A stretch of 64,000 nt of DNA from Prevotella aurantiaca JCM 15754 (GTDB taxonomy: Bacteria; Bacteroidota; Bacteroidia; Bacteroidales; Bacteroidaceae), in the NCBI RefSeq assembly GCF_000614025.1, contig NZ_BAKF01000009.1, positions 31,105 to 95,104 on the forward strand, given 5' to 3'. The notes beneath the pieces are model-generated. The model ran no database searches. It saw nothing but the letters and a program-made list of their open reading frames with translations, and had not been told where the DNA came from. Below are positions 19,702-28,584 of this stretch, piece by piece (the first letter of the stretch is position 1; each line of letters begins with the position of its first letter). The position numbers and the translations under genes are program-made.

Positions 19702-21042
19702 ATGAAAAAGTTTATTGAGACACTGAAGAACTGTTGGAAAATCGAGGATTTGCGTAAGCGACTCCTCGTGACCATCTTGTTCACAGCCATTTACCGTTTT
19801 GGCTCTTTTATTGTACTTCCTGGAGTTAATCCAAAATTGTTAGAACAACTCCAGTCACAAACAGCTGGCGGTCTTATGTCATTGTTGGATATGTTCTCTG
19901 GTGGTGCATTCTCTAAAGCATCAATTTTTGCTTTAGGAATTATGCCTTATATCTCAGCTTCAATCGTAATGCAGCTCTTAGCTGTGGCAGTGCCATATTT
20001 CCAAAAGATGCAGCGTGAAGGTGAGAGTGGACATAAAAAGATTAATTGGTACACACGTCTGTTAACAATATTTATTTTATTTTTCCAGGCCCCTGCGTAT
20101 TTGATTAACTTGAAGACTCAGGCTACCGGTGCTTTAGCATCAGGTGTGAGTTGGACTGTCTTCATGGTATCTGCCTCAATAATCTTGGCTGCTGGGTCTA
20201 TGTTTATCTTGTGGCTCGGTGAGCGCATTACTGATAAAGGAGTAGGCAATGGTATCTCTATCATCATTATGGTTGGTATCATCGCACGTCTTCCACAAGC
20301 TTTTTTCCAAGAAGTTACTAGCCGTTTTACGGCAATTACTAGTGGTGGTCTTGTGATGTTTATTGCTGAGATAATCATTCTTTACTTGGTTATGTGTGCA
20401 GCTATTCTCCTTACACAGGGAACGCGTAAGATACCTGTACAGTATGCTAAAAAAGTTGTTGGAAATAAACAATATGGCGGTGCGCGTCAATATATACCTC
20501 TGAAGTTATTTGCCGCTAACGTTATGCCTATTATTTTTGCACAAGCTTTAATGTTCATTCCATTGGCCATTGTTCAGTACTCTACTGATAGCGCTAGTCC
20601 TGTACTTCAATCTTTGATGGATACAAAGAGTTTGTTGTATAATGTAATCTATGTTATTTTAATTGTAGCATTTACTTACTTCTATACTGCGATTACTCTT
20701 AATCCTACTCAAATGGCTGAAGACATGAAACGAAATAATGGTTTTATTCCTGGAGTTAAGCCTGGCAAAAATACAGCAGATTATATTGATACTGTAATGA
20801 CTCGACTTACAGGTCCTGGCTCTATTTTCATTGCTTTTATTGCAATTATGCCAGCTTTGGCAGGCTTACTGAATGTGCAAGATTCATTTGGTCAGTTCTT
20901 TGGTGGAACTTCATTATTGATTCTTGTTGGTGTGGTAATTGATACCTTACAGCAAATAGAATCTCACTTGATGATGCGTCACTATGATGGCCTTTTGAAC
21001 TCTGGTCATACTAGAGGCAATGGAACTGTTGCAGCATATTAA
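19702..21042 (+). CDS. secY: Protein translocase subunit SecY
   Basis: Channel-forming subunit of the SecYEG translocon in the inner membrane, 446 aa. The N-terminal amphipathic helix (LRKRLLVTILFTAIYRFGSF), the plug region after it, and the 10-TM pattern are visible. Motifs include SASIVMQLLAVAVPYFQKMQ, the cytosolic loop with GTRKIPVQYAKK, and MKRNNGFIPGVKPGKNTADY. It initiates export of all signal-peptide proteins in this window. It lies 4 bases after rplO and 198 bases before infA. Confidence 0.98.
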   Translation: MKKFIETLKNCWKIEDLRKRLLVTILFTAIYRFGSFIVLPGVNPKLLEQLQSQTAGGLMSLLDMFSGGAFSKASIFALGIMPYISASIVMQLLAVAVPYFQKMQREGESGHKKINWYTRLLTIFILFFQAPAYLINLKTQATGALASGVSWTVFMVSASIILAAGSMFILWLGERITDKGVGNGISIIIMVGIIARLPQAFFQEVTSRFTAITSGGLVMFIAEIIILYLVMCAAILLTQGTRKIPVQYAKKVVGNKQYGGARQYIPLKLFAANVMPIIFAQALMFIPLAIVQYSTDSASPVLQSLMDTKSLLYNVIYVILIVAFTYFYTAITLNPTQMAEDMKRNNGFIPGVKPGKNTADYIDTVMTRLTGPGSIFIAFIAIMPALAGLLNVQDSFGQFFGGTSLLILVGVVIDTLQQIESHLMMRHYDGLLNSGHTRGNGTVAAY

Positions 21043-21103
21043 ATCTTTTTCTTAGAAAGTGGAAAATATTTCTTTAGAAAGAAGATAAAATACAAATATG
21101 GTT

Positions 21104-21142
21104 GGTCAATTATATTGTTGAGTAATCCCACTAATAATTGAC
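21104..21142 (+). promoter_or_regulatory. Hairpin in the secY-infA gap
   Basis: GGTCAATTAT (21104-21113) and ATAATTGACC (21133-21142) form a perfect 10-bp stem with a 19-nt loop, and flanking GGT/ACC extend it imperfectly. The remaining bases of 21043-21240 show no gene. In many bacteria map (methionine aminopeptidase) occupies this place; it is absent here. Confidence 0.5.
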
Positions 21143-21240
21143 CACCTCATTTTCATCGTATTTACATACAAGTTCAGCGGTGATAATTATTTTATTTTCA
21201 TTTGAAGGAGTTTAACATAATCTAGACAAGTTTTTTAATT

Positions 21241-21459
21241 ATGGCAAAACAAACCGCTATCGAACAAGATGGAACTATTTTAGAAGCTCTTTCTAATGCT
21301 ATGTTCCGTGTAGAGTTAGAAAATGGTGTTGATATTACAGCACATATTTCTGGCAAGATGAGAATGCATTATATCAAAATTCTCCCTGGAGACAAGGTGA
21401 AGGTTGAGATGAGTCCATATGACTTGACAAAAGGCAGAATAGTTTTCAGATACAAATAA
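21241..21459 (+). CDS. infA: Translation initiation factor IF-1
   Basis: S1/OB-fold factor that binds the 30S A site during initiation, 72 aa. The conserved [39 protein letters not shown] and [18 protein letters not shown] segments are complete. It is followed 13 bases later by rpmJ. Confidence 0.98.
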   Translation: MAKQTAIEQDGTILEALSNAMFRVELENGVDITAHISGKMRMHYIKILPGDKVKVEMSPYDLTKGRIVFRYK

Positions 21460-21472
21460 TAAAATAATAAAA

Positions 21473-21589
21473 ATGAAGACAAGAGCATCATTAAAGAAAC
21501 GTACAGCTGATTGTAAGATAGTTCGTCGTAAAGGTCGTCTGTTCGTTATTAACAAGAAAAACCCTAAGTTTAAATTGCGTCAGGGTTAA
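21473..21589 (+). CDS. rpmJ: 50S ribosomal protein L36 (zinc-free form)
   Basis: Smallest large-subunit protein, 38 aa, read directly from the sequence: [17 protein letters not shown] at the start and KFKLRQG at the end. Of the four zinc ligands of the classic form (Cys11, Cys14, Cys27, His33) only Cys14 remains; the others are Thr, Asn and Phe. It therefore belongs to the C-minus class that does not need zinc. Confidence 0.95.
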   Translation: MKTRASLKKRTADCKIVRRKGRLFVINKKNPKFKLRQG

Positions 21590-21610
21590 TGTTAAAAAAG
21601 CATAAACTTA

Positions 21611-21640
21611 TTGTTGCTTAATATATAATGAGTAACTTTG
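21611..21640 (+). promoter_or_regulatory. Internal promoter upstream of rpsM
   Basis: TTG (21611-21613), 19-bp spacer, TAACTTTG (21633-21640), 41 bases before rpsM. It could drive the alpha-type cluster (rpsM to rplQ) independently of the upstream transcript. Confidence 0.65.
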
Positions 21641-21680
21641 CAAAGTTTATCGTAAACAAAATTTTAATTTATTAAAATCA

Positions 21681-22061
21681 ATGGCAATAAGAATTGTTGG
21701 AGTAGATTTGCCCCAAGAAAAGCGTGGCGAAATCGCATTGACTTATATTTATGGTATAGGTCGAAGTAGTTCAGCAAAGATATTGGATAAAGCAGGTATC
21801 AACCGCGACCTCAAGGTTAGCGAGTGGTCTGATGACCAAGCTGCTAAAATCCGTGAAATTATCGGTGCTGAATTCAAAGTTGAAGGTGATCTTCGTTCAG
21901 AGATCCAAATGAACATTAAGCGCCTCATGGATATAGGTTGCTATCGTGGAGTTAGACATCGTAATGGTCTTCCTGTTCGCGGTCAGAGTACTAAAAATAA
22001 TGCTCGCACTCGTAAGGGAAAGAAGAAGACTGTTGCTAATAAGAAGAAGGCTACTAAGTAA
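21681..22061 (+). CDS. rpsM: 30S ribosomal protein S13
   Basis: Head protein contacting the P-site tRNA and forming intersubunit bridges, 126 aa. It begins [20 protein letters not shown] and carries [28 protein letters not shown] and RTRKGKKKT. The C-terminus is a lysine-rich tail. It follows the internal promoter at 21611-21640. Confidence 0.98.
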   Translation: MAIRIVGVDLPQEKRGEIALTYIYGIGRSSSAKILDKAGINRDLKVSEWSDDQAAKIREIIGAEFKVEGDLRSEIQMNIKRLMDIGCYRGVRHRNGLPVRGQSTKNNARTRKGKKKTVANKKKATK

Positions 22062-22141
22062 AATTTAGTTGAGAGTTAAAAGTTTTGCTCATTTTATGGG
22101 TTTAACTTAAATACTTAAAACTTTTATACTAAAAGAAAATT

Positions 22142-22531
22142 ATGGCAAAAAAATCAGCAACATCTAAGAAAAGAAACGTAAGAGTTGATGCATTAGGTCA
22201 GCTCCACGTACATAGTTCATTTAATAATATTATTGTATCTTTGGCAAACAATGAAGGTCAAGTTATTTCATGGTCTTCAGCTGGTAAGATGGGATTCCGT
22301 GGTTCAAAAAAGAATACACCTTATGCTGCACAGATGGCAGCAGAAGATTGTGCTAAAGTAGCTTTCGACCTCGGTCTGCGCAAAGTAAAGGCGTATGTTA
22401 AAGGTCCAGGTAATGGTCGTGAAAGTGCTATCCGCGCTGTCAATACAGTAGGTATTCAAGTTACAGAGATTGTCGATGTAACTCCATTACCACACAATGG
22501 TTGCCGTCCTCCAAAACGTCGTCGTGTATAA
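22142..22531 (+). CDS. rpsK: 30S ribosomal protein S11
   Basis: Platform protein of the 30S subunit near the E site, 129 aa. It contains [35 protein letters not shown] and [13 protein letters not shown], and ends [13 protein letters not shown]. It lies 80 bases after rpsM; that gap holds only a weak AT-rich inverted repeat. Confidence 0.98.
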   Translation: MAKKSATSKKRNVRVDALGQLHVHSSFNNIIVSLANNEGQVISWSSAGKMGFRGSKKNTPYAAQMAAEDCAKVAFDLGLRKVKAYVKGPGNGRESAIRAVNTVGIQVTEIVDVTPLPHNGCRPPKRRRV

Positions 22532-22569
22532 TCACATCTTTTTAACAATTTAAAGAATCAAATTTAATT

Positions 22570-23178
22570 ATGGCAAGATACATAGGTCCAAAATCTAGAA
22601 TCGCACGCCGCTTTGGTGAGCCAATCTTCGGCGCAGATAAAGTGTTAGCTAAGAGAAATTTCCCTCCAGGTCAACACGGTAATAATCGTCGTCGTAAGGT
22701 TTCTGAGTATGGTGCTCAGTTGGCAGAAAAGCAAAAGGCTAAATATACATATGGTGTTTTGGAGCGTCAATTCCGCAATCTGTTTGATCATGCAGCTAAG
22801 GCAAGTGGTATTACAGGTGAGGTTCTTTTGCAGAGTCTTGAGAGTCGTCTCGACAACGTAGTTTATCGTCTTGGTCTTGCACCTACCCGTGCAGCTGCTC
22901 GTCAGTTGGTTAGTCACAAGCATATTGTTGTAAATGGTAAAGTTGTAAATATTGCTTCTTATGCAGTTAAAGCTGGCGATATCGTAGGTGTTCGTGAAAG
23001 AGCTAAATCTCTTGAAATTATTGAAGCAGCTTTGGCTGGTTTCAATCATAGCAAGTATCCTTGGATTGAATGGGACGAAAACAGCAAGAGTGGTAAGTTT
23101 CTTCATCAGCCAGATCGTGCAGATATTCCAGAGAACATTAAAGAACAGTTAATCGTTGAGTTGTACTCTAAACAATAA
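22570..23178 (+). CDS. rpsD: 30S ribosomal protein S4
   Basis: Primary 16S-binding protein of the 5' domain, 202 aa. It begins [20 protein letters not shown] and carries the S4 RNA-binding domain ([20 protein letters not shown] then [16 protein letters not shown]). In E. coli S4 is the alpha-operon repressor. It is followed 14 bases later by rpoA. Confidence 0.98.
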   Translation: MARYIGPKSRIARRFGEPIFGADKVLAKRNFPPGQHGNNRRRKVSEYGAQLAEKQKAKYTYGVLERQFRNLFDHAAKASGITGEVLLQSLESRLDNVVYRLGLAPTRAAARQLVSHKHIVVNGKVVNIASYAVKAGDIVGVRERAKSLEIIEAALAGFNHSKYPWIEWDENSKSGKFLHQPDRADIPENIKEQLIVELYSKQ

Positions 23179-23192
23179 AAATCATTAAATTA

Positions 23193-24191
23193 ATGGCGAT
23201 ATTAGCATTTCAAAAACCTGATAAAGTAGTGATGCTGGAGGCTAACGACCAGTTCGGTAAATTCGAATTTCGTCCGCTAGAGCCTGGCTTCGGAATTACC
23301 ATTGGTAACTCTTTGCGCCGCATACTTCTTTCGTCATTAGAAGGTTATGCTATCAACACTATCCGTATAGCTGGTGTTGAGCATGAGTTTTCTACAGTTC
23401 CTGGCGTTAAGGAAGATGTTACTAACATCATTTTGAATCTCAAACAAGTTCGATTCAAGCAAGTAGTAGAAGAATTCGAGAATGAGAAAGTTAGTATCAC
23501 AGTAGAGAATTCAACAGAATTCAAAGCAGGTGATATTGGTAAGTATCTGACTGGATTTGAAGTGTTAAATCCTGATTTGGTGATTTGTCATTTAGACTCA
23601 AAAGCAACAATGCAGATTGATTTGACTATCAACAAGGGACGTGGTTACGTTTCTGCTGAAGAGAATCGTGAATTCTGCACTGATGTAAATGTACTACCAA
23701 TCGATTCAATCTACACCCCAATACGCAACGTAAAATATTCAGTTGAGCCATATCGTGTTGAGCAAAAGACCGACTATGATAAACTTGTTATTGAAGTTGC
23801 AACAGATGGTTCTATTCACCCAAAGGAAGCGCTTAAAGAAGCAGCCAAAATTCTTATTTATCACTTCATGTTGTTCTCAGACGAGAAGATAATGTTAGAG
23901 AATCCTGATCAGGAGGGCAACCAAGAATTTGATGAAGAAGTATTGCATATGCGTCAGTTACTTAAGACTAAGTTAACAGATTCTACTCTCAACCTTAGTG
24001 TTCGTGCACTCAATTGCCTGAAGGCAGCTGATGTTGAAACACTCGGTGATCTTGTACAATACAATAAGACTGATCTCTTAAAGTTCCGCAACTTTGGTAA
24101 GAAATCGCTTTCTGAGCTTGATGATTTGCTCGAGAGTCTGAATCTTACGTTTGGAACCGACATTACAAAGTATAAATTGGACAGAGAATAA
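23193..24191 (+). CDS. rpoA: RNA polymerase subunit alpha
   Basis: Assembly platform of RNA polymerase, 332 aa. The N-terminal dimerisation domain carries [20 protein letters not shown] and [20 protein letters not shown]. The C-terminal domain that contacts UP elements and activators carries [20 protein letters not shown] and the [19 protein letters not shown] helix-hairpin-helix. Full length, in the standard position between rpsD and rplQ. Confidence 0.98.
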   Translation: MAILAFQKPDKVVMLEANDQFGKFEFRPLEPGFGITIGNSLRRILLSSLEGYAINTIRIAGVEHEFSTVPGVKEDVTNIILNLKQVRFKQVVEEFENEKVSITVENSTEFKAGDIGKYLTGFEVLNPDLVICHLDSKATMQIDLTINKGRGYVSAEENREFCTDVNVLPIDSIYTPIRNVKYSVEPYRVEQKTDYDKLVIEVATDGSIHPKEALKEAAKILIYHFMLFSDEKIMLENPDQEGNQEFDEEVLHMRQLLKTKLTDSTLNLSVRALNCLKAADVETLGDLVQYNKTDLLKFRNFGKKSLSELDDLLESLNLTFGTDITKYKLDRE

Positions 24192-24262
24192 GTTTGTGTG
24201 TACCATTGTTATAAACAAGATACATTATTAATACTGTTTTAGTCCACAATAAGAAAAATAAA

Positions 24263-24745
24263 ATGAGACATAATAAAAAATTCAACCATTTAGGTCGTAC
24301 TGCAAGTCATCGTAGTGCTATGCTTTCTAACATGGCTAACTCTTTGATAATGCACAAAAGAATCACTACGACCCTCGCAAAAGCTAAGGCTTTGAAGAAG
24401 TTTGTTGAGCCTCTTATTACACGTGCAAAAGACGATACTACTAACTCACGTCGTGTAGTTTTCCGTTATTTGCAAGATAAGGACGCTGTTAATGAATTGT
24501 TCAAAGAAATTTCAGTGAAGGTAGGTGATCGTCCAGGTGGTTACACTCGTGTTATCAAACTTGGTTTCCGTAAGGGTGATGCTGCTCCTATTGCTTTTAT
24601 TGAGTTGGTTGATTACGATGAGAACATGGCTAAAACTCCAAAGGCAGAATCAAAGAAAACACGTCGTAGCCGTCGTTCAACAAAGAAAGTTGAAGCAGAA
24701 GCTCCAGCAACAGAAGTTGCTACAGAAGAAGCAAAGGCCGAATAA
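24263..24745 (+). CDS. rplQ: 50S ribosomal protein L17
   Basis: Large-subunit protein near the tunnel exit, 160 aa against 127 in E. coli. The core ([20 protein letters not shown], the [20 protein letters not shown] helix and [18 protein letters not shown]) is normal. The extra length is an Ala/Lys/Glu-rich tail ([20 protein letters not shown]). It is the last gene of the superoperon and is followed by a strong terminator. Confidence 0.97.
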   Translation: MRHNKKFNHLGRTASHRSAMLSNMANSLIMHKRITTTLAKAKALKKFVEPLITRAKDDTTNSRRVVFRYLQDKDAVNELFKEISVKVGDRPGGYTRVIKLGFRKGDAAPIAFIELVDYDENMAKTPKAESKKTRRSRRSTKKVEAEAPATEVATEEAKAE

Positions 24746-24775
24746 TCTTTGTAAATTATATCTTTATAATATAAG

Positions 24776-24809
24776 CAGATATGTCCGTATGGACATATCT
24801 GTTTTTTTT
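24776..24809 (+). terminator. Terminator of the ribosomal superoperon
   Basis: CAGATATGTCC (24776-24786), loop GTAT, GGACATATCTG (24791-24801), then eight T. A textbook rho-independent terminator 30 bases after rplQ. Confidence 0.95.
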
Positions 24810-24811
24810 AT

Positions 24812-24894
24812 GGTACTGTCTTAAAAAGGTGTGAAGCCCCTACTTTTCTTATCTTTGTATATGTAAATATTACGGTACTGTCCTTAAAAGTGTG
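24812..24894 (+). repeat. Pair of direct repeats resembling transposon ends
   Basis: GGTACTGTCTTAAAAAGGTG (from 24812) and GGTACTGTCCTTAAAAGTGTG-like sequence (from 24874) lie 62 bases apart in the same orientation. The pattern GTCC-TTAAAA-GTGTG resembles insertion-sequence terminal repeats, perhaps of the IS256 group. A -7-like TATCTTTG (24850-24857) lies between them, as expected for the left end of an element. No transposase remains. Confidence 0.55.
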
Positions 24895-24938
24895 TAATCT
24901 ATTCTTCTTTTTTATCCTTGTTATTTTCATTTTTCTTT

Positions 24939-25082
24939 TATTGCTGTCTGGTAAATCTTTTCCACATATAAAAGTTAAGGGCTAAAATCCGTATTTGGAT
25001 TTCAGCCCTTTTTGTTACTTTTGTTTCTGCGATAAAACTTCAATAACATGGGCAAAAGTACACATTTTACCGGACAGCAATA
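24939..25082 (+). mobile_element. Non-coding remnant of an IS4-type (DUF4372-like) insertion sequence
   Basis: A 17-bp inverted repeat with one mismatch (TATTGCTGTCTGGTAAA at 24939-24955; complement at 25066-25082) bounds a 144-bp unit. Inside are a hairpin terminator (24977-25010) and an ATG at 25048 that opens MGKSTHFTGQQ and stops at once. KSTHFTGQ is the typical N-terminus of Bacteroidetes IS4-type transposases, whose next residue is usually Pro. The unit therefore looks like an internally deleted or MITE-like derivative, with the HFTGQ codons themselves forming the right arm. Confidence 0.65.
24977..25014. terminator. Hairpin terminator inside the IS remnant
   Basis: AAGGGCTAAAATCC (24977-24990) pairs with GGATTTCAGCCCTT (24997-25010), one mismatch, followed by TTTTG. 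Such hairpins at IS ends insulate the transposase from outside transcription. Confidence 0.65.
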
Positions 25083-25249
25083 AATAACAATACATTTTTT
25101 CGCTCATATAGCTTTGGTTTTAATTTCTGCTGCAAAGCTGCTGCGTATTATTTACACAACCAAATAAAATAGCGTATTTTTTACGCATCCAACCATTTTT
25201 ATCATCATGCACATGTTAAGAGATTGGTTTCTGCATAGTGAATCACTGC

Positions 25250-26614
25250 TTATTGTTTGCAGATTAACAGAGTAAGCTTGTTGATAACCATTTCTTCTTC
25301 CTTGTTAATCGCATTTTGGAAATCAGCGAAACAACAAACATTCTGAGGAACTTTCAATCCAATTAAGCCGACTTCTCCTCCAAAGCCTTTCAGGCTGCCA
25401 ATGATCCTAATATCAGAAACATCATCATTATTGATAGGATAAGCAAGATAGGTTCCTTTTGCTTTAAGAACATGAAGATATGTAGTGATTTGATGTATAT
25501 CGTCTCTAGCTATATCAGTATGTCCTAAATGCTTATACTTAGCGTCAATTACGATTCTATTTTCAGTAAAAAAATCTGGGTAACGAACATACTTGTTTCC
25601 TTCAAACAAATAGATTTTATGATTTTCAGCCTTGTTCTGGGCATGAGTAATTCCTATAGGTTTGAACAGCGTATTTAGGTATTCCTCCCAAAGCCAAGCG
25701 CCATTAAATAGGATGCCATGGATTTTATCCTTATCAGAACCATATTTGAGTTCCTCATGCTGCAATATGCTAATGCACAACTTTTGTAGAACGCTGTATT
25801 TTGTAAAATAGGGATGGTGGAGCGTTTTACGATTGCTTGCAATCACTTTACAACGTTCGCTTGTACAGTACGAACTTGTGTTATCAATGATGATGCGCAC
25901 ATTATTTAGCGTCTCTTTTCCCGTAAGCAAGGAGCGTCCAATGGGTGAAGTCTTTAAATATTCAATCGTATGGCGTATCAGCTGAGTGACGGGATTGTCG
26001 AATGAAAATTCTCGGGTATGGGACGCTATTGTTCCTTTAAAGGGAATGTTGGATCGGATATGCCGTGAAATGTCAATCGTCCCATTTATCTTGCTGTCAT
26101 TTCTTTCAAGCGTTCGGTACATCTTAAACACGCCCTGCTTCATAGCTTCATTGAAGTAACGAGGGAATAGGTATAGGAGAAAATCGAAAGCTGCGTCTTT
26201 GCTCGTATCATGCTTTAAGTCGAAAATATTAGGACTAAACACTTTTATCAGCATATAATGCAAAAAGTAATCCTCTTTGCCTTTTGCGAATCTAGACGTT
26301 ATGCTCACTTGTGTGTCGTTTACACCGACAAAGCCCATTAAATTTCCGGTGTATACACGGTCGTAAGCCTCACTATAAGAGCAGATATGCAAATCCTCTA
26401 CACCATCTTGATGCCCGCCAAGAACAGGTGGAAAGATAAGGATATTAGGATTTTCATCCACAACATCTTTCAGCCTTTTTCCACCTATTATACGAAGATC
26501 ATGGATGATTTCAGGGCGAGTTGATGCTTCTAAAGGTGATTCACAACATCGTTCTAACAACCAACCTTCGTTTCCGTCTTGGCGTGCATTGTCAGTTATT
26601 CTGAGTTTTGCCAT
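25250..26614 (-). CDS. mcrC: McrC-type endonuclease subunit of a type IV restriction system
   Basis: Nuclease partner of McrB, 454 aa, cytoplasmic. The N-terminal half is the McrC-type linker domain. The PD-(D/E)xK nuclease site is visible near the C-terminus: YPDFFTENRIVIDAKYK, with Asp347, Asp357 and Lys359, followed by a QITTYL segment (376-381) typical of these nucleases. WLWEEYLNTL (308-317) is the family's conserved helix. The ATG lies inside the end of mcrB (23-base overlap), so the two are translated as a unit. Its 3' end lies about 170 bases from the IS remnant. The family cuts DNA that carries modified cytosine in a GTP-dependent way; the exact target here is unknown. Confidence 0.9.
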   Translation of the reverse strand: MAKLRITDNARQDGNEGWLLERCCESPLEASTRPEIIHDLRIIGGKRLKDVVDENPNILIFPPVLGGHQDGVEDLHICSYSEAYDRVYTGNLMGFVGVNDTQVSITSRFAKGKEDYFLHYMLIKVFSPNIFDLKHDTSKDAAFDFLLYLFPRYFNEAMKQGVFKMYRTLERNDSKINGTIDISRHIRSNIPFKGTIASHTREFSFDNPVTQLIRHTIEYLKTSPIGRSLLTGKETLNNVRIIIDNTSSYCTSERCKVIASNRKTLHHPYFTKYSVLQKLCISILQHEELKYGSDKDKIHGILFNGAWLWEEYLNTLFKPIGITHAQNKAENHKIYLFEGNKYVRYPDFFTENRIVIDAKYKHLGHTDIARDDIHQITTYLHVLKAKGTYLAYPINNDDVSDIRIIGSLKGFGGEVGLIGLKVPQNVCCFADFQNAINKEEEMVINKLTLLICKQ

Positions 26615-28016
26615 TGTCGTACGCAGCTTTCAGTTTATTAAATTTAGAACTTTCATCACCAGTACCTCTAAGGTACTCCGTTATAACACTCTTCAAGTGA
26701 TTGTCCCAAAGTGCTTCATACGCCTGAGCTTTATCATGGTCTGCGTAAAGTGCAAATTTCAGAAAGTAAGCGGCCCCTATTTGATAATCTGTAGAAAGTC
26801 CAATTTGTGGACTAATGATGTCAGCATTTAATGCATTCATTCGTTTCTTCAACTCATCAACCTCGGTATAGGCTTTATCTGCATTTACATAGTTTATCTT
26901 GCGGAATGCTTCCAATGTGAGTATTGACTGGCTTTCTTTAGCAGATATTTCCACGAATGCAAAACGACGACGCATCGCAAAATCCATGAATTCTACACTT
27001 CTGTCTATGTCATTCATGGTGCCTATAACATACACGTTTTCTGGCACATAGAAGCCATCTTTGAATACATCTTCATTCTTTGTATTGGGATCTATATCAA
27101 TGAGATTTTGGTATTGAGTATCAACTTTACCATCTTTACCTCTATAGCCAGGGTCTATAGAGAAGAATAGCTCACCAAAAATCTTAGACATGTCTCCACG
27201 ATTAATCTCATCAATGACAAATACATACTTTGGAGCATTATTTTTGTCTTCGGCTTTATTGTATGCTTCTAGTGCCTTTTTGCAAAAAGCTTTGAATAAA
27301 CCATCTTTTCGTTCAAAACCAACGTTCTCGTCCTTTTTTATAGGACGTAAGCCTTCTACGAAATCTGTGTAGTCGTATGATGGATGGAATTGGACCATCT
27401 TGTAACGAGTATAAAATTCATCTTTCTGAGCGTCATCTAAATTTTTATACGTGCCCCATCCCATTAATAGCGTAGCTATGTCCTTGGTACGATAAGTTTT
27501 ACCAGTTCCAGGTGCGCCATGCATAATAAGGTTATGATTGGCTTCTAGTTGATTTGCAATTGCTTGTACTGTATCCATATCTTTTAAAATGCCAATGCTT
27601 AATCCAAAAAATTGTGATAAAATAAAGTCGTTAAACTCGTTTATGTCTTTTACTTGTATAAATGTTGAGTTATCGTTTGGAGTCCACCACCTTTTATCAC
27701 CATCGTAACTAACATTTTTTTTAATAGACTCTGCTATCATCTCATATCGTCGATATGCCCATCCGTCATTATCTATTTCGCAAGTACCAACAAATTTCCC
27801 TATCAATTCGATTGATGTATTTCCTCTACATAAATAAAAGAAATCTCCTTCATTTGCTATATTAACAAAGTCATTTCCTTGTGAAGATGAACTTGTAGCT
27901 TTTGCTTTTGTATTGGAATGAACACACACTAGATGCTCTTTCTTCATCTTGACAAAATCGTCCCAATTAATATCTTTGGGCCCATGAGATACTTTCCATA
28001 TTTTCAAATTACTCAT
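26592..28016 (-). CDS. mcrB: McrB-type AAA+ GTPase with an N-terminal EVE-like domain
   Basis: Motor and reader subunit of a type IV restriction system, 474 aa. Residues 1 to about 120 read like an EVE/PUA-type modified-base reader (KIWKVSHGPKDINWDDF, then GDFFYLCRGNTSIELIGKF). The AAA+ core shows Walker A GAPGTGKT (167-174), Walker B YVFVIDEINRG (264-274), the McrB signature as GTMNDIDRS (332-340; classic form MNTADRS) and AMRRRF (347-352). The order mcrB then mcrC with an overlap is the usual arrangement. A 13-bp palindrome lies 21-57 bases upstream of the start. The EVE call rests on pattern recognition only. Confidence 0.88.
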   Translation of the reverse strand: MSNLKIWKVSHGPKDINWDDFVKMKKEHLVCVHSNTKAKATSSSSQGNDFVNIANEGDFFYLCRGNTSIELIGKFVGTCEIDNDGWAYRRYEMIAESIKKNVSYDGDKRWWTPNDNSTFIQVKDINEFNDFILSQFFGLSIGILKDMDTVQAIANQLEANHNLIMHGAPGTGKTYRTKDIATLLMGWGTYKNLDDAQKDEFYTRYKMVQFHPSYDYTDFVEGLRPIKKDENVGFERKDGLFKAFCKKALEAYNKAEDKNNAPKYVFVIDEINRGDMSKIFGELFFSIDPGYRGKDGKVDTQYQNLIDIDPNTKNEDVFKDGFYVPENVYVIGTMNDIDRSVEFMDFAMRRRFAFVEISAKESQSILTLEAFRKINYVNADKAYTEVDELKKRMNALNADIISPQIGLSTDYQIGAAYFLKFALYADHDKAQAYEALWDNHLKSVITEYLRGTGDESSKFNKLKAAYDNGKTQNN

Positions 28017-28036
28017 ATTTCGTTTTCTTATAGTTT

Positions 28037-28073
28037 ACCATATAAGGGTGTTGCTTGTTAACCTTATATGGGT
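28037..28073. repeat. Palindrome ACC(C)ATATAAGGGT, copy 1, upstream of mcrB
   Basis: ACCATATAAGGGT (28037-28049) and ACCTTATATGGGT (28061-28073) form an imperfect stem with an 11-nt loop. It starts 21 bases upstream of the mcrB ATG on the minus strand. The same element occurs at 28585-28622. Confidence 0.75.
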
Positions 28074-28096
28074 GTTAGTGCATAACACTTTTTTAA

Positions 28097-28546
28097 TCAA
28101 TACATAGGCAACTTTCCACCATTCTTTATTATAGCATTAATCATATTTCTGAATTCTTCGTTTACTTCGTATATTTCATTCCGATTGTATATATAAAACA
28201 TTCCTAAATAAAATGTATCCAAGATTTGTTCGTTCAAATAGAATATAATTTTTGCACGAACATTTATAGAAGGGCGTATTTCACTTGTTTTTTTAAGAGA
28301 TTTTATGGTGTCGAAGAATTTGGAAATTTCCATATCTGACGCCACGATTACACTATCAAGCGAATGACTGACAAATCCCTTGTCAAAAAACTCTGGGGTA
28401 ATACTAAAAATTGTTCTTAGGTCAGCTTCGGTGTAAACAATTTTGAGCTTGATATTACAAGCACTCAATGCATTAAAACCAAGTAACCATATACCAAAAA
28501 CTATCAAACATTTAATACTATTTGTTAAGCGTCTCATTATTATCAT
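28097..28546 (-). CDS. Hypothetical lipoprotein (146-149 aa)
   Basis: I do not recognise the family. The N-terminus has a basic stretch, a hydrophobic core (LIVFGIWLLGFNALSAC) and a lipobox ALSAC with the Cys at residue 30, so a membrane-anchored lipoprotein is likely. The rest (DLRTIFSITPEFFDKGF; AKIIFYLNEQILDTFYLG) looks like a small alpha/beta domain. ATG codons at 28546 and 28537 are both possible starts. It lies between two copies of the same palindrome, within the island of restriction and immunity genes. Its size and position suggest an immunity-type protein, but no function can be assigned. Confidence 0.65.
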   Translation of the reverse strand: MIIMRRLTNSIKCLIVFGIWLLGFNALSACNIKLKIVYTEADLRTIFSITPEFFDKGFVSHSLDSVIVASDMEISKFFDTIKSLKKTSEIRPSINVRAKIIFYLNEQILDTFYLGMFYIYNRNEIYEVNEEFRNMINAIIKNGGKLPMY

Positions 28547-28584
28547 TATTTGGATTTACATTTTTAGATTTGGATGCAGATATA

